This document shows positions 1 to 8,127 of a stretch of 64,000 nt of DNA, piece by piece (positions within the stretch are counted from its first letter, which is position 1; every line of letters begins with the position of its first letter). A model generated the notes under the pieces. That model saw nothing but the letters and a program-made list of their open reading frames with translations. It was not told the DNA's origin and did not search any database. The position numbers and the translations under genes are program-made. Source of the stretch: an uncultured Mycoplasmatota bacterium (GTDB lineage: Bacteria > Bacillota_I > Bacilli_A > RF39 > UBA660); assembly GCA_946407055.1 (NCBI GenBank), contig CAMJMP010000001.1, positions 1 to 64,000 on the forward strand. Reading direction: 5' to 3'.

Positions 1-28
1 AAAATTATTATTTAATATGTTATAATTA

Positions 29-208
29 TTGATAGTAGGAGATGAATTTAATATTGGAAGTACTACTTACGTAATTCTTGAGAAGAAAGATTCTGCATTA
101 AAAGCAACAATAGATTATAATTCTGAAGAAGATTCTTCTTGTTGGGAGTATTTCTATATTACAAATCCAGATGATGATGATACACTATATGGAAAAGACG
201 CATTTTGA
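29..208 (+). CDS. small hypothetical protein, start uncertain
   Basis: An open frame follows a stop at 23-25 and ends at TGA 206-208, overlapping the next gene's TTG start. The best start is TTG at 29, giving about 59 residues. The product is acidic, with an early GDEFNIGSTTYVI stretch and an Asp run near the C-terminus, and has no signal peptide or membrane segment. I do not recognise the family. The tight overlap with rnhA is the main support. The gene could be the end of something longer if the upstream stop is a sequence error. Confidence 0.45.
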   Translation: MIVGDEFNIGSTTYVILEKKDSALKATIDYNSEEDSSCWEYFYITNPDDDDTLYGKDAF

Positions 209-618
209 TTGAATTAAAATTTTACACGGATGGTGCTTATTCTTCTTCTCGTAATGCAGGAGGAATAGGTATCATTTGTTTGCAAAATAATGATGTAGTA
301 TTAGAATATTCTCGTAAATATAAAAATACTACTAATAACAGAATGGAAATAAAAGCAGTATTGCTTGCATTAAAATCTGTTAAAGGAAAGGTAGATAAAA
401 TTACTATTGTGTCTGATTCGCAATACGTAATAGGATGTGCATCTAAAGGATGGAAAAAAGAAAAGAATAAAGATTTGTGGAAAAAGTATGACGAAATATA
501 TGAAAAAGTTTCACAACTATGTTCTGATATTACATTTGAATGGGTGCATGGTCATAACGGAGATAAATATAACGAAATAGTTGATAAATTAGCGGTAAGA
601 GCAAGTCAATCGTTATGA
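205..618 (+). CDS. rnhA: ribonuclease HI
   Basis: A 137-residue single-domain RNase HI, which cleaves the RNA strand of RNA:DNA hybrids, for instance primers and R-loops at phage forks. The four catalytic acidic residues are visible: D9 (YTDGAY), E48 (NRMEI), D71 (SDSQYV) and D127 (EIVDKLA). The His of the active-site loop is in VHGHNGD (115/117). Length is normal for the family. The start is TTG at 205; no ATG or GTG lies nearby and Y7-T8-D9 sits where expected. It overlaps both neighbours by 4 nt, so it is translated within an operon. Confidence 0.95.
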   Translation: MIELKFYTDGAYSSSRNAGGIGIICLQNNDVVLEYSRKYKNTTNNRMEIKAVLLALKSVKGKVDKITIVSDSQYVIGCASKGWKKEKNKDLWKKYDEIYEKVSQLCSDITFEWVHGHNGDKYNEIVDKLAVRASQSL

Positions 619-968
619 AAGAATTAGACAAAATTAAATTAAAACTTCAACAGAAAATTGATAATATCATGGATTGCTTTGATTTCAATAAGGTTCATGA
701 TATAATGGAACATCTTAATTGGACATGGGCTACTACACGAGGTGAAGTTCCTGATGTTCTTGAACTTAAACAATGTGCTCGTAAACTTCTTAATGATGTA
801 GTAGATCGTTATATTAATAATAGAATATACGGAGATGAACAAGTTCATGTATTTGGTGTTTCAACAGGTGGATTTAAAGCAGAACTTTATTACGAAATAC
901 TTGAACTTTCTTTCATATTAGAAAGTTGGGATGAAGAAAACATTTTGGATAAACCAGAAAACGATTAA
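615..968 (+). CDS. hypothetical protein, STGGFKAE type
   Basis: A 117-residue soluble protein that starts in an ATGA overlap with rnhA. The N-terminal half is helical and amphipathic (KELDKIKLKLQQKI). The C-terminal half holds a FGVSTGGFKAELYYE segment followed by an acidic helix. Proteins with this STGGFKAE signature are, from memory, frequent in phages, but I cannot name a function. No catalytic motif, signal peptide or membrane segment is seen. Its position beside RNase H hints at nucleic-acid work, which is only inference. Confidence 0.85.
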   Translation: MKELDKIKLKLQQKIDNIMDCFDFNKVHDIMEHLNWTWATTRGEVPDVLELKQCARKLLNDVVDRYINNRIYGDEQVHVFGVSTGGFKAELYYEILELSFILESWDEENILDKPEND

Positions 969-971
969 AAA

Positions 972-1076
972 ATGAAGTACAAAAACAGAATCAAAAAGCT
1001 TGAAGCCAGGATTAAATTCTGGGAGTCAATTAAAAACAAAACTGGATATACAAAACCAGGAAGTCAAAAGAAATGA
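972..1076 (+). CDS. small basic peptide ending PGSQKK
   Basis: A 34-residue, strongly basic peptide with an amphipathic helix (KYKNRIKKLEARIKFWE) and the tail TKPGSQKK. The start is ATG at 972, four nt after the previous stop, and the TGA overlaps the next ATG (ATGA at 1073). The junction geometry and the ordered composition support a real gene. Such short PGSxKK-tailed peptides are known from phage genomes without a function. Confidence 0.7.
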   Translation: MKYKNRIKKLEARIKFWESIKNKTGYTKPGSQKK

Positions 1077-1276
1077 GCAGTAAAACATTCGTTTTAGTAG
1101 TAGTATGGATAGTCTGTACTCTACTATGGTTAAATTTCGCATTTAGTCTAATTAATTATCCTAACACTGCTGCAAATGTTCTTGGAATAGGAGCAATTGT
1201 AGGTTATGCAGTATTATCAGAAAAATCTAGACTTTTCACATCAAATCCTTTTAAATCAACTAAAAACAAAAAGTAA
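1073..1276 (+). CDS. small two-helix membrane protein
   Basis: 67 residues with two predicted membrane helices (about 6-28 and 35-50) and a basic cytoplasmic tail ending in STKNKK. The start is the ATG of an ATGA overlap. It precedes the SPFH lipoprotein by 5 nt, so the two are probably co-expressed at the membrane. No family recognised. Confidence 0.85.
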   Translation: MSSKTFVLVVVWIVCTLLWLNFAFSLINYPNTAANVLGIGAIVGYAVLSEKSRLFTSNPFKSTKNKK

Positions 1277-1281
1277 AAAGC

Positions 1282-2067
1282 ATGAAGAAAATTTTATCAT
1301 TTATCGTAGTGTGTGTAGCAATTCTTAGTCTTTCATCTTGTGGTTATGAGCGTATTGACGCTGGCTGTGAGGGTATTCTCGTAAATCTCTATGGAGATGA
1401 AAAGGGTGTAGGTGATGTATCTCTTTGTACAGGTGCTGTGTGGTATAATAGTATTACACAGGATGTATTTGAGTATCCAACCTATGTACAAACAGTAGAT
1501 TATCCTGCATTTGAGATTAACTCAAAGGATGGAACTAAGTTTACTGTTGATCCAAGTGTTCTTATTAAGATTGAGGACGGTAAGTCTCCAACGATATTTA
1601 AGAAGTATAGAAAGGATCTATCTGAAATTATAAATAAGACACTCTACGTATACATAAAGGATGCAGCAAGAGCTGAGTTTAATAAATATACTGCAGACCA
1701 GATTGTTTCTAATAGAGCAGCTGTTGATAAATCATTTGAACTTAACGTAAGAACAGCACTCCTTAAGGAACATTTTGTACTCGATCAGCTAACTCCTGGT
1801 ATTAAGTATCCACAATCTTATGAGGATGCTATTAATGCTAAGAATAAGGCAGTTCAGGATAGTATGCGAGTTCGTAATGAGGTAGCTGTTGCTAAAGCTG
1901 AAGCTGAAAAGAAGATTGTAATCGCAGAGGCAGAAGCAAAGGCTAATGCACTTAAGACACAAGCACTTACACCTGCTATTCTTAAGGCTAGGTGGATTGA
2001 CAAGTGGGATGGTGAGCTTCCAAGTGTAATGACTGGTGAAAATACACCTCTCGTTATAACTAAGTAA
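1282..2067 (+). CDS. SPFH/prohibitin-family lipoprotein
   Basis: A 261-residue SPFH (band 7) protein. Residues 1-20 form a lipoprotein signal peptide with lipobox LSSC and Cys20 as the lipidated residue. The SPFH domain follows (about 25-200). A long Ala/Glu/Lys coiled coil (AEAEKKIVIAEAEAKANAL) spans roughly 205-230. SPFH proteins oligomerise into membrane rings or scaffolds that organise membrane protein complexes and proteases. Many are held by an N-terminal membrane helix, whereas this one would be held by lipid, probably facing the periplasm. Codons are AAG/GAG-rich, which suggests strong expression. A clear terminator follows. Confidence 0.93.
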   Translation: MKKILSFIVVCVAILSLSSCGYERIDAGCEGILVNLYGDEKGVGDVSLCTGAVWYNSITQDVFEYPTYVQTVDYPAFEINSKDGTKFTVDPSVLIKIEDGKSPTIFKKYRKDLSEIINKTLYVYIKDAARAEFNKYTADQIVSNRAAVDKSFELNVRTALLKEHFVLDQLTPGIKYPQSYEDAINAKNKAVQDSMRVRNEVAVAKAEAEKKIVIAEAEAKANALKTQALTPAILKARWIDKWDGELPSVMTGENTPLVITK

Positions 2068-2075
2068 AATAATAT

Positions 2076-2113
2076 ATGATTCGGGAATTAATTTTCCCGA
2101 ATCATTTAAAAAA
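2076..2113 (+). terminator. Rho-independent terminator after the SPFH gene
   Basis: A perfect 12-bp stem, ATGATTCGGGAA (2076-2087) with its complement (2094-2105), and a 6-nt loop. It sits 8 nt after the SPFH stop. The downstream tract (TTTAAAAAATTTTTG) is T-rich but not a pure T-run. Confidence 0.8.
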
Positions 2114-2122
2114 TTTTTGCAT

Positions 2123-2422
2123 ATGATTTACATAATTGCATTAATACTATATATAATTATATTTTTCCTTGATAAAAATACAGAGTTTGTTACAAAGTAT
2201 TACTATTCTACTGATGAAAAGGATAGATATAGAACACTTTTTCCTAGAAAAGTTTGGTTTGTAGTATTAGCTGGAATAATATTCATTATACCTATTGCTA
2301 ATATAATTTTTCCATTAGCTATTTCTATAACTCAATTTATTTACTTAAGTTTTGATTATGATATAGTATTAAAAGAAGGAAAACTTAAATTCTTTGTTGA
2401 TTTCTTAAATAAAGATTTATGA
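2123..2422 (+). CDS. membrane protein, tandem paralog 1
   Basis: 99 residues, read from ATG 2123 (a TTG six nt upstream is the alternative). There is a membrane helix at the N-terminus and a second hydrophobic block around residues 47-75 (WFVVLAGIIFIIPIANIIFP). Charged residues (KYYYSTDEKDRYR) lie between them. The second block aligns with IPIVNIIVP in the next gene, so the two are tandem duplicates. Function unknown. Confidence 0.8.
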   Translation: MIYIIALILYIIIFFLDKNTEFVTKYYYSTDEKDRYRTLFPRKVWFVVLAGIIFIIPIANIIFPLAISITQFIYLSFDYDIVLKEGKLKFFVDFLNKDL

Positions 2423-2736
2423 TTGACATATATTTAATAGGAACATTTCTTTACTTTATTTTTATTATTATTTATTTTAATACTAAAATAATTATTCTGG
2501 AATGGGATAGTCGTTCGCACGTTATAGAAAGACCATATGTTAAATTTAAATTATGGGAAATCTTATTAGTCATAATATCATTTTTTATTCCTATTGTTAA
2601 TATAATAGTACCTTGTATACTTATTATGAAAGGATATTTTGAAGCTATTATGGTAGGAGGATTTATTAAATGGACAGGGTTAAAAAGTAAATTATTCATG
2701 AGAATTATTAAATTCTTAAATAAAAACATAAATTAA
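2419..2736 (+). CDS. membrane protein, tandem paralog 2
   Basis: 105 residues starting in an ATGA overlap with its paralog. It has the same layout: an N-terminal membrane helix (about 4-24), a charged loop, then a double-length hydrophobic stretch containing FFIPIVNIIVPCI. The amphipathic C-terminus ends FLNKNIN, much as the first copy ends FLNKDL. Function unknown; possibly a membrane-modifying accessory pair. Confidence 0.8.
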   Translation: MIDIYLIGTFLYFIFIIIYFNTKIIILEWDSRSHVIERPYVKFKLWEILLVIISFFIPIVNIIVPCILIMKGYFEAIMVGGFIKWTGLKSKLFMRIIKFLNKNIN

Positions 2737-2739
2737 TAT

Positions 2740-3012
2740 ATGGTAACAGAAGAACAAATAATAGAATATTGTAAAGACATTAAGTTTCTAAAACGTCTTG
2801 AACAAATAATAGCAGGATTTTGTAAACTATCTAATCCAGCTAAGAACCTTGCAGTAAAAGGTATTTATAATGCAGACATCTATATGCTTGAAGGAATAGC
2901 AATTTTGGGAAAAGTATCTAAACTCTCTAAATCAGAAAGAGATGAAGTCCTTTTTATAATAGAATTTGCTATTAAAAATTACGAACAGTGGAAACATGGA
3001 GATTCCGAATAA
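2740..3012 (+). CDS. hypothetical helical protein
   Basis: 90 residues, predicted all-helical, three nt after the previous stop. It has no Cys/His cluster, membrane segment or known motif. The C-terminus (YEQWKHGDSE) ends before the next gene's ATG. I do not recognise it. Confidence 0.75.
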   Translation: MVTEEQIIEYCKDIKFLKRLEQIIAGFCKLSNPAKNLAVKGIYNADIYMLEGIAILGKVSKLSKSERDEVLFIIEFAIKNYEQWKHGDSE

Positions 3013-3049
3013 GTTTGGAATCCATAATATAAATCAAATCAATTATAAA

Positions 3050-3508
3050 ATGAAGAAAAATTCAGAAAATTCTCAAAATCCCGTTGACGTATCCAACGAT
3101 TTTGAAATGGTATCTCTTGGTATTCGTGTTCCTGTAGCAGTTCCTCGTGACGAGTCTGTTTGGACTAAAACAGATAAGGAGAAGAAGCTTCTTAGGAGAC
3201 TAAGAAACCGTAATTATGATCTTGCAAATGGAATTAAGAAGTCTTCTTATTCTATTCCTGTAAGAGATAAGATTATAGTTACGATTGCTCCACATCCTAA
3301 GTTCGGAAGGAATAAGAGAAATAAGAAAGGTGAAGTTGTTCATAATACAATAACAACTTTCTCTCATGTTTGTGGTCAATCTGATATTCCACAGATTCTT
3401 TCTTTATTCAATGTCTATGACAAAAATGCTAAGAAAATGAAGAATCTTGTTATAAAGTATCATTGGAATGGCAAAGAGTACGCCCCAAATATGTTACCAA
3501 AATGGTAA
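3050..3508 (+). CDS. basic hypothetical protein
   Basis: 152 residues from ATG 3050; a farther TTG in frame at 2966 would overlap the preceding gene. An acidic N-terminus is followed by a very basic middle (KEKKLLRRLRNRNY, PKFGRNKRNKKGE) consistent with nucleic-acid binding. Codons favour AAG, as in the highly expressed genes. No family recognised. Confidence 0.8.
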   Translation: MKKNSENSQNPVDVSNDFEMVSLGIRVPVAVPRDESVWTKTDKEKKLLRRLRNRNYDLANGIKKSSYSIPVRDKIIVTIAPHPKFGRNKRNKKGEVVHNTITTFSHVCGQSDIPQILSLFNVYDKNAKKMKNLVIKYHWNGKEYAPNMLPKW

Positions 3509-3776
3509 TGGTGATATTCTATATAAATCTGACACTTTTATATATGAATTAACAATCACTCATATTTATAAAAAAGAAAGCAGAGTAGAACTTGAATCTT
3601 GTAGACATATCTCAAGTCAAGTTCCACTTAAATTTAAAAAAACTTATTTAGTTAAAAAACTTTCTAAATGGGAAACTGAAATTAGAGAAATAGAAATGAT
3701 TGGAGCACCTAAACAGTATATAGAAAATAATGGTTTTAGGTTGACAGAATTAACGAATAAAAAATCTAAAAAGTAA
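3468..3776 (+). CDS. hypothetical protein, long overlap with upstream gene
   Basis: 102 residues. The only ATG in frame near the 5' end is 3468, which overlaps the upstream gene by 41 nt in another frame. The first residues (MAKSTPQICYQNG) are therefore doubtful, and a non-standard start after 3508 is possible. The body is a beta-rich segment followed by a lysine-rich middle. The stop TAA overlaps the next ATG (TAATG). Function unknown. Confidence 0.65.
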   Translation: MAKSTPQICYQNGNGDILYKSDTFIYELTITHIYKKESRVELESCRHISSQVPLKFKKTYLVKKLSKWETEIREIEMIGAPKQYIENNGFRLTELTNKKSKK

Positions 3777-4405
3777 TGTCTGAATATATACATATATCCA
3801 ATTTATGTTGTATTGGAGGATTATGTGAATCTTTTATTTTTGCTGATATATTTCAAAAAAGATATAAGAGTCCAACTGATTCAATGACAGCAAAAAATTT
3901 CAAATCATTATTAGATTTGTTTAATGGAAACTTATTCAATGCTATTTCAAATGATGATATTCTTTATATAAAAGATAGTCCTTATAAGCAATATTATGCA
4001 AGTGAAGAAAGTTTCTTACAAACACATGATGATTCTAAAATAAGATATTATTGTGATACTAATAATGGTTGGAGTTGGTGTTCTGGACATATAGATTTTA
4101 CATTACCAAATCGAAAAGAGGAATTTCATAAAAGAGTAAAAGATTTCAATAACTTTGCTAAATTAGCACAAGAAGAATCTGGAAATTACTATTTATATGC
4201 AATATCCTCATACGATTTTAAATTAAACTATAGAGATGTTATTCGTGTAGCTGATGAATTACCAGACTATGTACGTAATAATCTAATCATTTTAGGCTCA
4301 AACAGGTATCCTTTGTTAAGCATTTTTAAAGATTTTAAATGTTTAACAATCAATTTAGAATTAAATTGTGATAAAACTAATAAGTGGAAAATATTAACCA
4401 ATTAA
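3776..4405 (+). CDS. possible papain-like cysteine peptidase (DUF1796-like)
   Basis: 209 residues. The opening resembles DUF1796-type putative cysteine peptidases: a hydrophobic strand, then G-G-L-C with a candidate nucleophile Cys17 and a following helix. A His-containing GHIDF segment and an RV-x-FNNFAKL helix come later, where that family has HDF and RIxRF. The usual PFDW is replaced by SPTDS, so the assignment is tentative. No signal peptide, so it would be cytoplasmic. The start is the ATG of a TAATG overlap. Confidence 0.6.
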   Translation: MSEYIHISNLCCIGGLCESFIFADIFQKRYKSPTDSMTAKNFKSLLDLFNGNLFNAISNDDILYIKDSPYKQYYASEESFLQTHDDSKIRYYCDTNNGWSWCSGHIDFTLPNRKEEFHKRVKDFNNFAKLAQEESGNYYLYAISSYDFKLNYRDVIRVADELPDYVRNNLIILGSNRYPLLSIFKDFKCLTINLELNCDKTNKWKILTN

Positions 4406-4418
4406 AAAATAAGAAAAA

Positions 4419-4856
4419 ATGGACGTAAGTAAAATTAAGAAGGACCAGAATGTTATTGCTCATGTAGTAAAGAATTTCGTTGATTTTAAGGGTGATACCC
4501 ATAAGATTACAATTGTTGTATACGATATGCTATCACTCGTTAAGAAAACACAGGGCACTAAGAATCTTATCGGTCTTGGAGTATCAATTCAGCATCCAAA
4601 GGATGAGTTTGTTGAAATCCTTGGAGTTCAACGTGCAGTAAAGAACCTCCTAAAGAAGTTCAGTAACAATGAGTTTGTTCCAGTAATTGCTTCAAACTTC
4701 AATTTTACATCAAAGATCATAAACGATGTTCTCGAGAATGAGTATAATCATATTGTAGAGAATATCAATGCTTACATAAAGGGATATTCTGATGCAAAGA
4801 AGAAGTTTGATGCAAAGCGTGCTAAGAAAGACGCTGAACTTATTGCTGAGGTATAA
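4419..4856 (+). CDS. hypothetical protein, codon-optimised
   Basis: 145 residues with a mixed alpha/beta N-terminal part and a long charged C-terminal helix (KKKFDAKRAKKDAEL). Nearly all Lys and Glu codons are AAG/GAG, unlike the neighbours, which suggests strong expression. No known motif; possibly DNA-associated or structural. The start is an ATG after an A-rich leader with no Shine-Dalgarno sequence. Confidence 0.8.
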   Translation: MDVSKIKKDQNVIAHVVKNFVDFKGDTHKITIVVYDMLSLVKKTQGTKNLIGLGVSIQHPKDEFVEILGVQRAVKNLLKKFSNNEFVPVIASNFNFTSKIINDVLENEYNHIVENINAYIKGYSDAKKKFDAKRAKKDAELIAEV

Positions 4857-5169
4857 ACTTATATTCATATTTATAATAATAGTAATTGCTGGATTCTTAT
4901 TCAGCAATTACTATATTCATAAAAATGAAACATTATATCCTCAAATTCAGAGACTTGATTCTGTTGCTGATACAATTCGTAAAAATAATGATAGTATTAT
5001 TATTCGAATTAAAGAAAACTCCGAAAAACTATCCTCAATACGATTAAATTATGAAAAAGATAGTATTACTATTATTAATCAATCTATTGATTCCGATTTC
5101 GAGTATTTCACAAACTATCTCGAAAGATTCTACGGTTACAATAACAGCGACACAATTAAAGCAAATTAA
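4810..5169 (+). CDS. inner-membrane spanin-like protein
   Basis: The membrane part (YKLIFIFIIIVIAGFLF) is followed by a periplasmic segment of about 90 residues rich in Asp, Asn and Ser with predicted helix. It ends FTNYLERFYGYNNSDTIKAN, an ending I associate with Rz-like proteins of Bacteroidota phages. The start is uncertain: ATG 4810 is used here; ATG 4792 and TTG 4843 are alternatives. All overlap the previous gene. With the next, heavily overlapping gene it resembles an i-spanin/o-spanin pair, which would disrupt the outer membrane at lysis. Confidence 0.65.
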   Translation: MQSVLRKTLNLLLRYKLIFIFIIIVIAGFLFSNYYIHKNETLYPQIQRLDSVADTIRKNNDSIIIRIKENSEKLSSIRLNYEKDSITIINQSIDSDFEYFTNYLERFYGYNNSDTIKAN

Positions 5170-5440
5170 TTTAATATTCAACGAACATGATGCTTTAAAG
5201 AAAGAAAAAGCAGTTTATTTAGAACAAATAGCATCTTACGAGAGAGTTATTGATAATTACCAACAACTAGATTCTGTTAATACAGTTAAATCAAAATTGT
5301 ATAGACAAGAATTGCAAAATAAAGAAAAGACAATATCCGATTTAAATAAAAATTTAAAACTTTCAAAAACTAAACATAAAATAAAGAATTGGATTATTGG
5401 AATCTTAGGTGGTATATCAGGATTATTGCTATTAAAATGA
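5051..5440 (+). CDS. exported coiled-coil protein, possible o-spanin partner
   Basis: 129 residues with a clear signal sequence (KKIVLLLLINLLIPISS, cleavage near SISQ). A long coiled coil follows (about 35-105), then a hydrophobic C-terminal helix (NWIIGILGGISGLLLL). It begins inside the upstream gene, overlapping it by 119 nt in another frame, which is typical of embedded spanin genes. It lacks a lipobox Cys, so it is not a classical lipoprotein o-spanin. The C-terminal helix could anchor it instead, as in other exported coiled-coil proteins. Confidence 0.65.
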   Translation: MKKIVLLLLINLLIPISSISQTISKDSTVTITATQLKQINLIFNEHDALKKEKAVYLEQIASYERVIDNYQQLDSVNTVKSKLYRQELQNKEKTISDLNKNLKLSKTKHKIKNWIIGILGGISGLLLLK

Positions 5441-5598
5441 GCGACTTAAATAAACTTTTAAAAGATAGTTCTGGATTTAGATATAAATATCCAAATAGAT
5501 CTTGTAGTAATTGTTCAAAATATCCATGTTTTTTAAGAATGGATAATTTACATTTCGATTTTGCAAAGTATGGATGTTCAGAATACAAAGAGTCTTAA
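5437..5598 (+). CDS. small Cys-rich protein
   Basis: 53 residues starting in an ATGA overlap. It carries SCSNCSKYPC (C-x2-C-x4-C) and a further Cys near the end (YGCSEYKE), a likely zinc or iron-sulfur knuckle. Function unknown. Confidence 0.75.
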   Translation: MSDLNKLLKDSSGFRYKYPNRSCSNCSKYPCFLRMDNLHFDFAKYGCSEYKES

Positions 5599-5914
5599 GA
5601 TAATAACTCGCGCAAAATTAGTAGACTTTGTAAACGATATTAATGATTATACTAATTATGTATTTTTACTTTTGGATAGAGATGAAATAAAAAGATTAGA
5701 TACTAAGTATTTAATTTGTATTCAATATCCAAATTGGAATCAAAAAATCATTCATATCGGTGAAGAAGGTTTTCTACAATGCGAAGAAATATTATCTGGA
5801 GTAACAGAATGGTGGGATGGAAATAAATTTATCCATCACAATTATGATCATTTTCATTTTATTAAGTTCATTCCTTTAAAGGAAGAAGTTGATAAAAACG
5901 AAATAATCCTTTAG
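5570..5914 (+). CDS. hypothetical protein
   Basis: About 114 residues from ATG 5570, overlapping the Cys-rich gene by 29 nt (a TTG at 5561 is the alternative). A compact alpha/beta protein rich in aromatic residues (VTEWWDGNKFIHHNYDHFHFIKF). The clustered His and Asp could bind metal, but no family fits. Confidence 0.65.
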   Translation: MDVQNTKSLKIITRAKLVDFVNDINDYTNYVFLLLDRDEIKRLDTKYLICIQYPNWNQKIIHIGEEGFLQCEEILSGVTEWWDGNKFIHHNYDHFHFIKFIPLKEEVDKNEIIL

Positions 5915-5947
5915 ATCATTTTAATTAATTTATTATATTAAAATAAA

Positions 5948-6853
5948 ATGAATATACTCGGAGATGCACTTACACAAGCACTCGATGCTAAGAACAACAA
6001 TGTAAATATGTACGTATGGAAGGGTCCAAAGAAAGACGTTAATGGATGTAAAGTACAGGATGAAATTAGACTTATGGACATGACACAAGAACAGCTTCAA
6101 AAAGCGTTCAATCATTGTGCTTCAATGCTCTATAGTAGAGATAAGGAAAATCCTGGACGTTATGTTCTTCTTAAGATTATTAAAGACCAAAGAATGAAAT
6201 GTAATGCTGAGTTGTTTATGCGTTACCTTGAAAACACATATCATCCTTCTAACGATAGATCTAAATTCCCAAGATTTCGTTATCAAGAGGAAATTCGTAA
6301 GTTCCTTCATGAACATGAACTAGAACTTAAAGCAAGTTATAATGTAGAGAATCTCAAAGAACTTCCAATCGGTATTCTTGAGAATATTCCTAATGAATTT
6401 GCTAATATACCTATTAATACAGTAATCGATGCTTGTCTTGATTCTTTAGGAGTGTTTAATAAGAAACATATTACACTTAATTTCATTACTAAACTTCCTC
6501 TTTGGTTTACACAGCAAGAGATGAGAGATCTTACTGAAAAGACAGAAGATGGTAAAGTTCGTAATAGACTTGAAGTTATTAAGGAAAGGCTTGGAATACG
6601 TAACTATATCCGACTTATAGTTGATGATGAAAATGCTAAACTTAATTATACTGAGTTTAGAGCGGCTATTCAGTTAAAGAACAAGAATTATTCTCAACTT
6701 ACTACTGACCAGCTTACCCTTTTACAGAATAAACTTCTTTTCTATCTTGAGGATGAGGTTGATGCTCATATTAAACAATGGGAAACTCGAATTAAACAGA
6801 TTAATGAAGTATGTAATCTAAAAGGGTATACACTGAATGTAGACGGTGAATAA
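5948..6853 (+). CDS. conserved replication-block protein
   Basis: 301 residues, mostly helical, with no membrane segment or nucleotide-binding loop. Features are a basic patch (IKDQRMKCNAELFMRYLE) and RFRYQEEIRKFLHEHE. It is coupled directly to the SF2 helicase, whose GTG start lies within its last codons, so the two are probably made together and may interact. I do not recognise a named family. A role in replication or recombination is inferred from context. Codon use is partly of the high-expression type. Confidence 0.85.
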   Translation: MNILGDALTQALDAKNNNVNMYVWKGPKKDVNGCKVQDEIRLMDMTQEQLQKAFNHCASMLYSRDKENPGRYVLLKIIKDQRMKCNAELFMRYLENTYHPSNDRSKFPRFRYQEEIRKFLHEHELELKASYNVENLKELPIGILENIPNEFANIPINTVIDACLDSLGVFNKKHITLNFITKLPLWFTQQEMRDLTEKTEDGKVRNRLEVIKERLGIRNYIRLIVDDENAKLNYTEFRAAIQLKNKNYSQLTTDQLTLLQNKLLFYLEDEVDAHIKQWETRIKQINEVCNLKGYTLNVDGE

Positions 6854-8126
6854 TTTATTTGGTCCTATCAGTAGAGACGAGCGTCAAGCTCAATGTATTG
6901 AAAATTGGAAAAAATTTAAAGGTAAAGCTACAGTTGTAGGTGCTACTGGATTTGGAAAGACGAGAGTTGGCACAAATCTTATAGGAAAGGTATTAAAAAT
7001 TAAACCTCAGTTTAGATTTTTAATTGTAGTTCCTACTACCACTTTAAAAGAACAATGGGAAGGTATTCTTGACAATCTGGGATATGGATTAAATTGTTCT
7101 GTAGAAGTAGTCAATACTGTTGTATTACACGAAACAACATATACATGCGATCTATTAATATTGGATGAAATCCATAGATTCGCGTCCGATTTATTTCAAC
7201 AAGTTTTCAGTAAGGTCAAATATAAATTAATATTAGGTCTTACTGCAACTATAGAAAGATTAGATGGTAAAGAAGCAATCATTAAACAATATTGTCCTGT
7301 ATGTGATGAAATTCCATTGGAAGAATGTGAGTTTAATGGTTGGATTTCTAAGTATAAAGAATATCAAGTATTGATTGACGTAGATGATATACAAACTTAT
7401 AAGAACTTAAATAAAGAGTTCAATGAACATTTTGGTTTCTTTAATTATGACTTTGGATTAGTTATGTCTATGGTAGGTCCGAAAGGATATTTAACAAGAA
7501 TTGCCTATAGAGATAGATTATGTCCAAATGGAACACAAGAAGAGAAATCAGCTACTCTTAAATCGATTATCTACCATTCTACTGCTTTTATGAGAGCATT
7601 ACAAGGTAGAAAAGCGTTTATTAATAATCATCCTAAAAAGATTGAAGTTGCAAGAAAAATTATTCAATCTCGTCCTTATGCTAAAATAATTACCTTTTCT
7701 AATAATATTAAAATGGCAGAAGCCATTGGAATAGGTAAAGTTTACAGTGGAAAGGACTCTAAAAAGAAAGGAAGAGCTACTTTAGAAGAATTAGAAAGTG
7801 GGGATATACAAGTTATTAACACTATTGCAAAAGCAAATGAAGGTTTAAATATTCCAGATTTGTCGATAGCAATAATGTTAGGAATTGATTCTTCTAAAAT
7901 TAAAGCAGTTCAAAGAGTAGGAAGAGTTTGTAGAGCACAAGAAAATAAGCAAGCTGAAATCTTTAACTTAGTTATAAATGATACAGCTGAAACAGAATGG
8001 TTTAGAAAAGCACATTCTAAATCTCAATACATAACTATTGATGAGACAGGGTTAGAAGCAGTTCTTAATTATGAAGAACCTAAACCGTATAAAAAGAAAA
8101 TACAAAAATTAACTTTTAGATTTTAA
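6846..8126 (+). CDS. SF2 DNA/RNA helicase (DEAH-type)
   Basis: A 426-residue superfamily 2 helicase. Motifs: Q-like DERQAQ (11-16), Walker A GATGFGKT (32-39), Ia VVPTTTL (61-67), Walker B DEIH (107-110), III GLTATI (131-136). Later come NTIAKANEGLNIP (motif V region) and QRVGRVCR (motif VI). It resembles UvsW/RadD-type phage helicases that remodel forks or recombination intermediates. The GTG start at 6846 overlaps the preceding gene by 8 nt. Confidence 0.93.
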   Translation: MNNLFGPISRDERQAQCIENWKKFKGKATVVGATGFGKTRVGTNLIGKVLKIKPQFRFLIVVPTTTLKEQWEGILDNLGYGLNCSVEVVNTVVLHETTYTCDLLILDEIHRFASDLFQQVFSKVKYKLILGLTATIERLDGKEAIIKQYCPVCDEIPLEECEFNGWISKYKEYQVLIDVDDIQTYKNLNKEFNEHFGFFNYDFGLVMSMVGPKGYLTRIAYRDRLCPNGTQEEKSATLKSIIYHSTAFMRALQGRKAFINNHPKKIEVARKIIQSRPYAKIITFSNNIKMAEAIGIGKVYSGKDSKKKGRATLEELESGDIQVINTIAKANEGLNIPDLSIAIMLGIDSSKIKAVQRVGRVCRAQENKQAEIFNLVINDTAETEWFRKAHSKSQYITIDETGLEAVLNYEEPKPYKKKIQKLTFRF

Positions 8127-8127
8127 A

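Noticed and set aside
5910..5941. TTTA-N20-TATATTAA upstream of the 5948 gene as a promoter
   Set aside because: Weak match at both boxes in an AT-only stretch. The predicted start would fall on the start codon. Not better than chance.
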